A program made the position numbers and the translations under genes. From positions 1-15,454 of the forward strand of contig CAVKJG010000044.1 in assembly GCA_963656825.1 (NCBI GenBank): a stretch of DNA of 15,454 nucleotides. The letters are read 5' to 3'. How positions within the stretch are numbered: the stretch's first letter is position 1; each line of letters opens with the position of its first letter. The notes under the pieces were generated by a model that was not told the DNA's origin, made no database searches, and worked only from the letters and a program-made list of their open reading frames with translations. Of this stretch, positions 7,468 through 14,574 are shown piece after piece. The stretch is from CAG-841 sp963656825. GTDB taxonomy: Bacteria; Bacillota; Clostridia; Oscillospirales; CAG-272.

Positions 7468-8682
7468 ATGCCCGAGCTTCTTTCCCCTGCGGGAAATTTT
7501 GAAAAAATGAAGGCTGCGCTCCGCTACGGAGCAGACGCCGTATATCTGGCGGGAAAACGCTTCGGAATGAGAAGTGCCGCCGAAAATTTTTCCGATGACG
7601 AGCTGTGCGAGGCTATAGCCTATGCCCATGCTTTCGGGAAAAAGGTGCATGTAACGGTGAACACTCTGCCGCGCACGGGCGAATATCCTGCGCTGAAGGA
7701 CTATTTTGAATTTCTCGGGGAGATAAAGCCCGACGCGCTGATAATAGCTGACGCCGGAGTTTTCGCGCTCGCAAGAGAGCTTCTGCCCGAAATTGATATA
7801 CACATTTCCACTCAGGCGGGAATTGTGAGCGCGGCGGACTGCCTTTTCTGGCGGTCGCTCGGTGCGAAAAGAGCGGTGCTTGCAAGGGAGCTTTCGCTTG
7901 AAGAAATAAAAGAAATAAGGGAAAACGTTCCCGAAGATTTTGAAATAGAAACCTTTGTCCACGGCTCGATGTGCGTTTCGTTCTCGGGCAGATGTTTGCT
8001 TTCCAATGCACTTACGGGCAGGGACGGCAACAGAGGCGCGTGCGCTCAGCCGTGTCGCTGGAGCTATACGATAAGCGAGGAAAAACGTAAGGATTCGCCC
8101 ATGCCGATAGAAGAAACGCCGGACGGAACGTTTATAATGAGCTCAAAGGATATGTGTATGGCAGAGCATATTCCGGAGCTTATCCGCGCGGGAATATCGT
8201 CGTTCAAAATAGAAGGACGAATGAAAAGCGCGTACTATACCGCTGTTGTCACAAACGCTTACCGCGCCGCGATAGACGGCTACGAAAAGCTCGGCGACGA
8301 TTATGCTTTTGACAGTCGCTGGCTGCGCGAGCTTGAATCGGTCAGTCACAGGGAATACGGCACGGGATATTTTTACGGCGCGCCGTGCGACGACGCAAAC
8401 ACGACGTCTTCTCTCGGATATATACGCGACAAAGCGTATCTTGCCGTGGCGACGGGCGTAGAGCGCGACGGAAAATATCAGTTCCGTCAGAAAAACAAGC
8501 TTTCGGCGGGTGAATACGTCGAAATAGTTTCCCCCGGAAAGCTCGGACGCGGGTTTGTTGCCGAAAAAATATACGACGAAAACGGGGAAGAAATCGAAAG
8601 TGCACCGCACCCCGATATGAAATTTTTCCTTTCCGTGCCGTTTGAAGTGACCGAGAGCGACATTCTTCGCGGCGGAAAATGA
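7468..8682 (+). CDS. Peptidase U32 family protein, TrhP/YrrO-like (probable tRNA U34 hydroxylation)
   Basis: Annotated as a U32 'peptidase', but characterised relatives of this architecture (E. coli TrhP, B. subtilis TrhP1/TrhP2) are Fe-S proteins that hydroxylate tRNA U34 using prephenate. The 404-residue protein opens with PELLSPAGN (2-10), the standard family start. It has the U32 signature at 161-180 (ETFVHGSMC, then SGRCLLSN; Cys169 and Cys176) followed by a second cysteine pair in GACAQPCRW (Cys192, Cys196). The segment SSFKIEGRMKS (244-254) and a C-terminal beta domain (about 325-395) are also typical. ATG 7468 is preceded by AAAGGA (7454-7459). Its neighbour mltG matches Firmicute synteny, although the methyltransferase trmR and a second U32 gene are missing. 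The exact RNA target (tRNA U34 versus rRNA C as in RlhA) is inferred. Confidence 0.87.
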   Translation: MPELLSPAGNFEKMKAALRYGADAVYLAGKRFGMRSAAENFSDDELCEAIAYAHAFGKKVHVTVNTLPRTGEYPALKDYFEFLGEIKPDALIIADAGVFALARELLPEIDIHISTQAGIVSAADCLFWRSLGAKRAVLARELSLEEIKEIRENVPEDFEIETFVHGSMCVSFSGRCLLSNALTGRDGNRGACAQPCRWSYTISEEKRKDSPMPIEETPDGTFIMSSKDMCMAEHIPELIRAGISSFKIEGRMKSAYYTAVVTNAYRAAIDGYEKLGDDYAFDSRWLRELESVSHREYGTGYFYGAPCDDANTTSSLGYIRDKAYLAVATGVERDGKYQFRQKNKLSAGEYVEIVSPGKLGRGFVAEKIYDENGEEIESAPHPDMKFFLSVPFEVTESDILRGGK

Positions 8683-8707
8683 TAATTTGACGCAAAATTA
8701 TCATTTT
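8676..8707 (+). terminator. AT-rich terminator-like hairpin after the U32 gene
   Basis: Two perfect 13-base arms (8676-8688 and 8695-8707; AAAATGATAATTT pairing with AAATTATCATTTT) enclose a six-base loop. The right arm ends in TTTT, followed by ATATAT. The left arm contains the TGA stop of the U32 gene. With only two G-C pairs the stem is weak for intrinsic termination, but its position between two transcription units and just before the pgk promoter supports the role. Confidence 0.6.
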
Positions 8708-8712
8708 ATATA

Positions 8713-8741
8713 TTGAAAAAATAAAATAAAGATGATATACT
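8713..8741 (+). promoter_or_regulatory. Sigma-A promoter for pgk-tpiA
   Basis: TTGAAA (8713-8718), a 17-base spacer and TATACT (8736-8741), with TGA before the -10 giving an extended -10. This is close to consensus, and the surroundings are AT-rich. Transcription should start near 8748, leaving a leader of about 30 bases with GAGG (8765-8768) before the pgk ATG at 8778. The strength fits a highly expressed glycolytic unit. Confidence 0.8.
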
Positions 8742-8777
8742 ACATAAGAAAATTTTTAATTAGCGAGGTATATAAAA

Positions 8778-10079
8778 ATGACTTACAACAAAAAGTCGAT
8801 AGAAGATATCGACGTTGCCGGCAAAAGAGTTCTTGTAAGATGTGACTTCAACGTACCCGTAAAGGACGGCGTTATCACAAGCGACAAGAGAATAACGGAA
8901 GCGCTTCCCACAATCAAATACCTTGTGGACAAAAACTGCAAGGTTGTGCTTTGCTCTCACATGGGCAAGCCCCACAACATTTTTGACAAAGAAATAAAGC
9001 TTTCAAAGAAGGAAGCTGCCGCAGTTGACGCTCTTCCCGAAGAGGAAAGAGAAGCCGCAAAGGCAAAATATATCGAAAAAGCTCAGGGCGACAAACAGAA
9101 GTTCTCCCTTAAAATCGTTGCGGACAGACTCAACGAATATCTCGGCGGTATAGTTACTTTCGCTGAGGACACGGTTGGCGAGGACGCCAAGGCAAAGGTT
9201 GCCGCTCTCGAGGGCGGAAAGATAGTTCTTCTTGAAAACACACGTTTCACAAAGAAGGAAGAAAAGAACGATGAAGAATTTTCAAAGCAGCTCGCCGCTT
9301 TCGGCGACATCTTCGTAAACGACGCCTTCGGCACGGCTCACAGAGCGCACGCTTCGACAGCCGGCGTTGCCATGTACGGCGGACTTCCCGCAGTCTGCGG
9401 ATACCTCATTCAGAAAGAAATAACGATAATGGGCAAGGCTCTTGACGACCCGAAAAGACCGTTTGTTGCCGTTCTCGGCGGCGCTAAGGTTTCGGATAAG
9501 ATCGGCGTTATAGAAAACCTTATCGACAAGGTTGATACGCTTATCATCGGCGGCGGTATGGCTTATACGTTCTTCAAGGCTTTCGGTCAGAACGTGGGCA
9601 CGTCCATCTGCGAATACGATAAGCTCGATATTGCAAAGGCAACTGTTGAAAAAGCAAGAGCAAAGGGCGTAAGCTTTATTCTTCCCGTTGACAATATCAT
9701 CGGCAGAGAATATGATGAGAACACCGTTCATATGAGAATGTATTCAAACGCAATTCCCGACGGCTGGATGGGACTTGACATCGGCGACAAGACAAGAGAG
9801 CTTTTCGCAAAGACTATCGCAGGCGCGGGCACTGTCGTATGGAACGGACCTATGGGTGTTTCCGAATGGAAGAACTTTGAAGGCGGCACATGCGCCGTTG
9901 CGGAAGCCATCGCAGACAGCGGCGCGGTTTCCATAATCGGCGGCGGCGACTCCGCGGCAGCTGTTGAAAAGCTCGGCTTTGCCGATAAGATGACTCACAT
10001 CTCCACGGGCGGCGGCGCTTCGCTCGAATTCCTTGAAGGCAAGGAGCTTCCCGGAATAGCCTGCCTTCTCGACAAATAA
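8778..10079 (+). CDS. pgk: Phosphoglycerate kinase
   Basis: Transfers the acyl phosphate of 1,3-bisphosphoglycerate to ADP, the first ATP-yielding step of glycolysis. The signature RVLVRCDFNVPVKDG (17-31) and SHMGKP (60-65) build the substrate-binding basic patch of the N-domain. GGAKVSDKI (234-242), VVWNGPMGVSEW (353-364) and GGGDSAAAVEKLG (388-400) form the C-domain nucleotide site, and the C-terminus has STGGGASLEFLEGKELPGI. The protein is 433 residues, longer than the usual 390-417, because of a charged insertion at about 67-106 right after SHMGKP. ATG 8778 is the only sensible start (GAGG at 8765-8768). It is co-transcribed with tpiA, 18 bases downstream; no gap, gpm or eno gene is adjacent. 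Codon choice leans to GTT, ATC and AAG, as expected for strong expression. Confidence 0.98.
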   Translation: MTYNKKSIEDIDVAGKRVLVRCDFNVPVKDGVITSDKRITEALPTIKYLVDKNCKVVLCSHMGKPHNIFDKEIKLSKKEAAAVDALPEEEREAAKAKYIEKAQGDKQKFSLKIVADRLNEYLGGIVTFAEDTVGEDAKAKVAALEGGKIVLLENTRFTKKEEKNDEEFSKQLAAFGDIFVNDAFGTAHRAHASTAGVAMYGGLPAVCGYLIQKEITIMGKALDDPKRPFVAVLGGAKVSDKIGVIENLIDKVDTLIIGGGMAYTFFKAFGQNVGTSICEYDKLDIAKATVEKARAKGVSFILPVDNIIGREYDENTVHMRMYSNAIPDGWMGLDIGDKTRELFAKTIAGAGTVVWNGPMGVSEWKNFEGGTCAVAEAIADSGAVSIIGGGDSAAAVEKLGFADKMTHISTGGGASLEFLEGKELPGIACLLDK

Positions 10080-10097
10080 TTTCGGAGGCGATTTACA

Positions 10098-10868
10098 ATG
10101 GATAAGACAAACAGAAAAGCCGTTATAGCAGGCAACTGGAAAATGAATATGACTCCCGCCGCAACGGAAGCCTTTATAAAGGAGCTTGCTCCCGCGGTGG
10201 CTTCGATGCACGGCTGCGAGATAGTTCTCTGCGTGCCGTTTGTTGATATAGCTGCGGCCGTAAAGGCTGCGGAAGGCACAAACATAAAGATAGGCGCGGA
10301 AAACGTTCACTTTGCCGAAAAGGGAGCTTACACGGGTGAAATTTCGGCTGAGATGCTCTGCGCCGTCGGCACGGAATACGTTATTGTCGGTCACAGCGAA
10401 AGAAGACAGTACTTCGGTGAGACGGACGTGACGGTAAACCAGAGAACTCTTGCCGCACTTAATGCCGGACTCAAGGTTATCCTCTGCGTAGGCGAAACGC
10501 TTACCGAGCGTGAGCAGAATATCACAACGGAAACCGTTTCCCGTCAGACAAAAATCGCGCTTATGGGCGTGACGGCGGAGCAAGCAAAGAACGTTATCAT
10601 CGCATACGAGCCCGTATGGGCTATCGGCACGGGTAAGACTGCTACCGCCGAACAGGCTGAAGAGGTCTGCGCGGCTATCCGCGGCGTTGTTGCCGGAATT
10701 TATGACGAAAAAACCGCTCTTGCAATGACGATTCAGTACGGCGGTTCGATGAACGCAAAAAACGCGGACGAGCTTCTTTCGATGAAGGACATCGACGGCG
10801 GACTTATCGGCGGCGCATCGCTCAAAGTACCCGATTTCACAACGATAATCACGGCGGCTCAGAAATAA
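10098..10868 (+). CDS. tpiA: Triosephosphate isomerase
   Basis: Interconverts dihydroxyacetone phosphate and glyceraldehyde 3-phosphate. The 256-residue TIM barrel has every catalytic element: AGNWKMN (11-17, Asn13 and Lys15), VIVGHSERR (95-103, electrophile His99), AYEPVWAIGTGKTA (169-182, base Glu171 and flexible loop 6) and the phosphate-gripping IQYGGSM (212-218) and GGLIGGASL (234-242). ATG 10098 follows GGAGG (10084-10088) by nine bases. It is the second gene of the pgk-tpiA unit and is closed by a strong terminator 15 bases downstream. Length is normal for the family and no residue is missing. The GAEN (67-70) in place of the more common GAQN is a conservative change away from the catalytic residues. 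Confidence 0.98.
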   Translation: MDKTNRKAVIAGNWKMNMTPAATEAFIKELAPAVASMHGCEIVLCVPFVDIAAAVKAAEGTNIKIGAENVHFAEKGAYTGEISAEMLCAVGTEYVIVGHSERRQYFGETDVTVNQRTLAALNAGLKVILCVGETLTEREQNITTETVSRQTKIALMGVTAEQAKNVIIAYEPVWAIGTGKTATAEQAEEVCAAIRGVVAGIYDEKTALAMTIQYGGSMNAKNADELLSMKDIDGGLIGGASLKVPDFTTIITAAQK

Positions 10869-10882
10869 ATCAAAGACAAAGC

Positions 10883-10916
10883 AAATGCGGACGGCAAACA
10901 AGCCGTCCGCATTTTT
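10883..10916 (+). terminator. Rho-independent terminator after tpiA
   Basis: Two perfect 13-base arms, AAATGCGGACGGC (10883-10895) and GCCGTCCGCATTT (10902-10914), enclose the loop AAACAA. The GC-rich core runs directly into a T5 tract (10912-10916). This is the clearest intrinsic terminator in the window and ends the pgk-tpiA transcript. Confidence 0.93.
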
Positions 10917-10986
10917 ATCGGCGCAGTCATAATTCGAAGCAACCGGTCATATTCATTAAATGAACAAAAGCGAAAGGAAAAAGAAT

Positions 10987-12177
10987 ATGAAAAAATACAT
11001 ATCGGTTATAACGGCTGTGATTTTTGCGCTTGCGTTTTCATTTTCCGTATATGCCGGCGGAGGCGGAGATGCCGAGGCCTCGGGCGATGTAGGGGCGGCG
11101 GTTGAATACGGAAAGACGGTAGACGCCGTAAGCGCGATACTTATTGAGGCGGGAAGCGGCGCGGTGCTTTACGAGCAGAACGCGGACGAGGCGCTTTGTC
11201 CCGCGTCGGTGACAAAAACAATGACGATGCTTCTTGTTCTCGAAGCTGTCGACTCGGGGAAAATCTCTCTTGACGATACGGTTGCGGCAAGCGAAAACGC
11301 GGCGTCTATGGGCGGCTCGCAGATATTTCTTTCGCCCGGCGAAGAAATGAGCGTGGACGATCTTCTCAAAAGCATGATAGTGGCGTCGGCAAACGACGCG
11401 GCGCTCGCGCTTGCGGAATACGTCTGCGGAAGCGAGGAGGCGTTTGTCGCCCGTATGAACGAGCGCGCAAAGGAGCTTGGCTGTAAAAATACGCACTTTG
11501 AAAACCCTACGGGGCTTGACGATACGGCGAGCGGACACGTTATGTCCGCACGCGATATAGCCGTAATATCACGCGAGGTGATAAAGCACGAGCTTGTATA
11601 TAATTATTCGACAATATGGATGGATACGATCCGCGACGGCGCATTCGGACTTACAAATACGAACAGGCTCATTCGCTTTTACAAGGGCGCGACGGGGCTT
11701 AAAACAGGCTCGACATCAAAGGCAAAGTTCTGTATCAGCGCGACTGCCGAGCGCGGCGGACTTACGCTTATAGCCGTTATAATGGCTGCCCCGACAAGAG
11801 ATATAAGAAACGAAGCGGCAAAATCGCTTTTCGATTACGGCTTTGCAAACTATTCGCTTTATACCGACGAACCCGAAGAATTTGAAAACATTTATGTCAC
11901 GGGAGGAAAAGAAAATCTTACAAAGGGCGTAAGCTCCGGATTTTCGGCTGTCGTGTCCAAGGGCGACGCGGGAAAAATAGAAAAGGTTACGGATGTCCCG
12001 GAAAAGCTTTCGGCGCCGATAGTAAAAGGCGAGAAAATCGGCACGGTGACATATATTCTCGACGGCAAAAGCATAGGCGCAAGCGATATTCTTGCCGCCG
12101 AAAGCGTGGATAAGATAACTTTCTGGTCGCTTCTTAAAAAGCTTGGAAGCTGGTTTTTATGTTCTCCTCCGAATTGA
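10987..12177 (+). CDS. dacA: Secreted serine-type D-Ala-D-Ala carboxypeptidase (DacA/PBP5 family)
   Basis: Removes the terminal D-alanine of peptidoglycan stem peptides outside the membrane, limiting cross-linking. From ATG 10987 the 396-residue protein has a clean signal peptide (KK, hydrophobic 5-20, cleavage probably after VYA at 21-23), then a Gly/Asp-rich junction. The three penicillin-binding motifs are SVTK (74-77, nucleophile Ser74), SAN (135-137) and KTG (239-241). A PBP5 C-terminal beta domain (about 295-375) and a final amphipathic stretch ending in Trp-Phe-Leu (380-391) would hold it at the membrane. AAAGG at 10973-10977 supports ATG 10987; the in-frame ATG at 10960 has no ribosome site and would spoil the signal peptide. 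It lies between two terminators, so is probably monocistronic, yet no consensus promoter is visible in front. B. subtilis has several paralogues (DacA, DacB, DacF); which one this matches is unclear. Confidence 0.94.
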   Translation: MKKYISVITAVIFALAFSFSVYAGGGGDAEASGDVGAAVEYGKTVDAVSAILIEAGSGAVLYEQNADEALCPASVTKTMTMLLVLEAVDSGKISLDDTVAASENAASMGGSQIFLSPGEEMSVDDLLKSMIVASANDAALALAEYVCGSEEAFVARMNERAKELGCKNTHFENPTGLDDTASGHVMSARDIAVISREVIKHELVYNYSTIWMDTIRDGAFGLTNTNRLIRFYKGATGLKTGSTSKAKFCISATAERGGLTLIAVIMAAPTRDIRNEAAKSLFDYGFANYSLYTDEPEEFENIYVTGGKENLTKGVSSGFSAVVSKGDAGKIEKVTDVPEKLSAPIVKGEKIGTVTYILDGKSIGASDILAAESVDKITFWSLLKKLGSWFLCSPPN

Positions 12178-12178
12178 A

Positions 12179-12207
12179 TTGACTTTACGATAAATATGGT
12201 GTAAAAT
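12179..12207 (+). promoter_or_regulatory. Sigma-A promoter for the mtaB-rluA-like pair
   Basis: TTGACT (12179-12184), exactly 17 bases, then TAAAAT (12202-12207). The -35 begins one base after the dacA stop codon, and the -10 lies within the left arm of the following hairpin. The start of transcription is expected around 12213-12216, about 37 bases before the ATG at 12252. Confidence 0.75.
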
Positions 12208-12238
12208 GAGATGATGAAAATCATCTCATTTTATTTTT
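12203..12238 (+). terminator. Intrinsic terminator after dacA, overlapping the next promoter
   Basis: AAAATGAGATGAT (12203-12215) pairs perfectly with ATCATCTCATTTT (12220-12232) around a GAAA tetraloop; one more T-A pair can be added. The right arm leads into T-rich sequence to 12238. It would stop transcripts coming from dacA. A transcript started by the overlapping promoter would begin in or near the loop and so contain only the right arm. Confidence 0.78.
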
Positions 12239-12251
12239 CGGAGAAAATCAT

Positions 12252-13565
12252 ATGGAAAGAAAACCGCGTGCGGCGATATATACGCTCGGATGCAGAACAA
12301 ATCAATACGAATCGGACGTCATAGCCGAAAAGCTCGGAATGAGCGGCTTCGACATCTGCGATCCGACGGAAAAAGCCGATGTTTATATAGTAAATACCTG
12401 CTCCGTTACGGCGGAGGCTGACAGAAAATCACGGCAGTTTATCAGGCGCGGAAAGCACTTAAATCCCGACGCCGTTGTTATAGCGATTGGTTGTTATTCT
12501 CAGATAAATCCGCAGAAAGCCTTTGATCTCGGCGCGGATTTCGTCTGCGGAACGCGAAACAAGCTTGACGCCGTCGATTTTGCCGTAAGAGCTACAGCCG
12601 ACAGGCTTTCGGAAAGAAAAATAGCGGTGGGGGATCTTTCCGATATGCCGCTTGAAAAAATGTTTATGAGCTCGTTTTCGGGCGACAGAGCCTATCTTAA
12701 AATCGAGGACGGGTGCGACAATCACTGCGCCTACTGCATAATACGCAGGGCAAGAGGCGGCGTGGTTTCGCGCGATCCTGCGGAGATAGAAGCGGAGGCA
12801 AGGGCGATTGTCCGCAGCGGCTGTCGCGAAATAGTTCTGACCGGTATAGAGGTCGCTTCATACGGCAGGGACGGAAAGACTTATACTTTGTCGGACGCGG
12901 TAGCGGCAGCGTGCAGGGGCGGCGCCGAACGGGTAAGACTTGCTTCGCTTGAGCCGTCGGTGCTGACGGAGGAGCTTATAAATTCGCTGAAATCGCACAA
13001 AGAATTTCTGCCGTCGTTTCATCTTTCGCTTCAGAGCGGAAGCGCGGAGGTGCTGAAAAAAATGCGCCGGAAGTACAATCCCGATATGGTAAGGCGCTCC
13101 GTAGGACTGATCCGAAAGGCTTTTCCGGAGGCGGAATTTTCCGCCGACGTAATAGTCGGCTTTCCGGGAGAGAGCGAAAAGGACTTTGAGGACACCTGCC
13201 GTCTTGCGGAGGACATAGGACTTTATCACATTCACATTTTCCCTTATTCCGACAGAGTGGGAACGGAATCCGAAAAAATGACGGGTAAAATATCTCCCGA
13301 CGTAAAGAGCCGCAGAGCGGGCGAGCTTGCGGCGCTCGGGGAGGCTCTTTCCGAAAAAGTATATACAAAATATATAAAAAACAGGACGGAGCTTTCGGTG
13401 CTTGTTGAAGAACGTCGGGAAGAATACCTTTTCGGACACGCGCAGAATATGCTTGACATAATGATAAAAACAGACAGAGAACTGCACGGAAAAACAGTAA
13501 AATGTATAGCTGTCGCCTATAAAAACGGCTGTGCCGAGGCGGAGCTTGCCAAAGAGGATATATAA
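12252..13565 (+). CDS. mtaB: tRNA (t6A37) methylthiotransferase, MtaB family radical SAM enzyme
   Basis: Adds a methylthio group to t6A at position 37 of tRNAs decoding ANN codons, giving ms2t6A. The 437-residue protein has the three-domain layout of methylthiotransferases. The N-terminal UPF0004 domain carries the auxiliary cluster cysteines Cys14 (TLGCRTNQYE), Cys50 (VNTCSV) and Cys81 (IGCYSQ). The radical SAM core has CDNHCAYC (Cys155, Cys159, Cys162), and there is a C-terminal TRAM-like domain (about 378-435). The GCxxNQYE wording is the MtaB rather than the MiaB or RimO type, so ms2t6A is the likeliest product. ATG 12252 follows GGAGA (12240-12244) by seven bases. The stop is directly followed by the start of the pseudouridine synthase gene, making an RNA-modification operon. 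Confidence 0.92.
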   Translation: MERKPRAAIYTLGCRTNQYESDVIAEKLGMSGFDICDPTEKADVYIVNTCSVTAEADRKSRQFIRRGKHLNPDAVVIAIGCYSQINPQKAFDLGADFVCGTRNKLDAVDFAVRATADRLSERKIAVGDLSDMPLEKMFMSSFSGDRAYLKIEDGCDNHCAYCIIRRARGGVVSRDPAEIEAEARAIVRSGCREIVLTGIEVASYGRDGKTYTLSDAVAAACRGGAERVRLASLEPSVLTEELINSLKSHKEFLPSFHLSLQSGSAEVLKKMRRKYNPDMVRRSVGLIRKAFPEAEFSADVIVGFPGESEKDFEDTCRLAEDIGLYHIHIFPYSDRVGTESEKMTGKISPDVKSRRAGELAALGEALSEKVYTKYIKNRTELSVLVEERREEYLFGHAQNMLDIMIKTDRELHGKTVKCIAVAYKNGCAEAELAKEDI

Positions 13566-14519
13566 ATGAGAAGCATAACCGTAAACAAAAACGACGCAGG
13601 GCAAAGGCTTGATAAGTTTCTTTCGAAGGCACTGCCGCTGCTTCCGAAATCGCTTATGTATAAGTTTATCAGAACCAAGAAGATAAAGGTCAATCGCAAG
13701 CGCGCCGAAATAGGTCAGACGCTGTGCGAGGGCGATGAAATTCTGCTTTTTATAAGCGAGGAATTTTTCTCTGCGGAGCGCGACGATTTTTACAGGAAAA
13801 TAAAGCCTGTTTTCGACGTTGTGTATGAGGACGAAAACATAATCGCGGCAGACAAGCCCGTAGGACTTCTCTGTCACAGCGACGAGGACGGCGAGCAGAA
13901 CACGCTTATCGAGCAGATAAAGGCATATCTGTGGCAGAAGGGCGAGTACGACGCCGAAAAAGAAAATTCGTTTGCTCCGGCGCTTTGCAACAGGATAGAC
14001 CGCAACACCTGCGGAATAGTTTTCGCCGCAAAAAATGCGGCGGCTCTCCGCGCGATGAACGAAGCCGTAAAGGAGCGCAGAATAGACAAATATTATCTGT
14101 GCCTTGTTCACGGCGTACCTGAAAAACGGCAGGCTACGCTGCACGGATATCTGATAAAGGACAGCGAAAAAAATACCGTCCGCGTTTTTGAAAAAAAGCC
14201 GAAAGCGCGCGACGCAAAGGAGATAATAACAAAATACCGCGTTGTAAGCGTCGAGGGCGAGAACGCTTTGCTTGAAGTGGAGCTTGTGACGGGAAGAACT
14301 CATCAGATACGCGCCCATATGGCAAGCATAGGACATCCGCTTATAGGTGACGGAAAATATGCCGAAAACGAGGCTGACAGAAAAAAGGGAATATACCGTC
14401 AGGCGCTGTGCGCGTACAAGGCGGTTTTCGGGGACGATATCGGCGCGCCGCTTGAAAATCTGCGCGGAAAAACGATAGAGCTTGGCAAGGATAAGATACC
14501 TTTCCTAAAAAATATCTGA
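13566..14519 (+). CDS. RluA-family pseudouridine synthase with S4 domain
   Basis: Isomerises uridine to pseudouridine in rRNA or tRNA; the target is not predictable here. The 317-residue protein has an N-terminal S4 RNA-binding domain (about 12-65, QRLDKFLSKAL opening) and an RluA/RluC/RluD-type catalytic domain. The catalytic aspartate is Asp145 in NRIDRNTCGIV (142-152), which aligns with the usual HRLDxxTSGL. The C-terminal signature ELVTGRTHQIRAHMASIGHP (239-258) is intact. ATG 13566 begins immediately after the mtaB stop with GAGG at 13554-13557, so translation is probably coupled. His to Asn and Ser to Cys around the catalytic Asp are departures from the textbook motif, but both lie beside and not at the essential residue. 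B. subtilis paralogues YlyB, YjbO and YhcT are comparable in layout. Confidence 0.92.
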   Translation: MRSITVNKNDAGQRLDKFLSKALPLLPKSLMYKFIRTKKIKVNRKRAEIGQTLCEGDEILLFISEEFFSAERDDFYRKIKPVFDVVYEDENIIAADKPVGLLCHSDEDGEQNTLIEQIKAYLWQKGEYDAEKENSFAPALCNRIDRNTCGIVFAAKNAAALRAMNEAVKERRIDKYYLCLVHGVPEKRQATLHGYLIKDSEKNTVRVFEKKPKARDAKEIITKYRVVSVEGENALLEVELVTGRTHQIRAHMASIGHPLIGDGKYAENEADRKKGIYRQALCAYKAVFGDDIGAPLENLRGKTIELGKDKIPFLKNI

Positions 14520-14531
14520 ATAATAGATAAA

Positions 14532-14574
14532 AAAAGGTGCGTTTTTGCTATTGCATAAAACGCGCTTTTGTTTT
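14532..14574 (+). terminator. Terminator-like hairpin after the pseudouridine synthase gene, overlapping the upp promoter
   Basis: The left arm 14532-14545 (AAAAGGTGCGTTTT) pairs with 14557-14569 (AAAACGCGCTTTT) through 13 pairs, one of them G-U, with one bulged G. An inner TGC/GCA pairing can extend it. The right arm ends in TTTTGTTTT. This resembles an intrinsic terminator for the mtaB-rluA-like unit, though the stem has AT-rich ends. The upp promoter -35 lies in its loop. Confidence 0.6.

Noticed and set aside
9744..10901. Long open frame on the minus strand across pgk and tpiA
   Set aside because: Opposite two unmistakable glycolytic genes, no domain, and it runs into the tpiA terminator.
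12858..14336. Long open frame on the minus strand across mtaB and the pseudouridine synthase gene
   Set aside because: It is antisense to two genes with complete catalytic motifs, its product is Arg/Phe/Tyr-rich without any recognisable domain, and it spans the boundary of both genes. It is a shadow of their codon bias.
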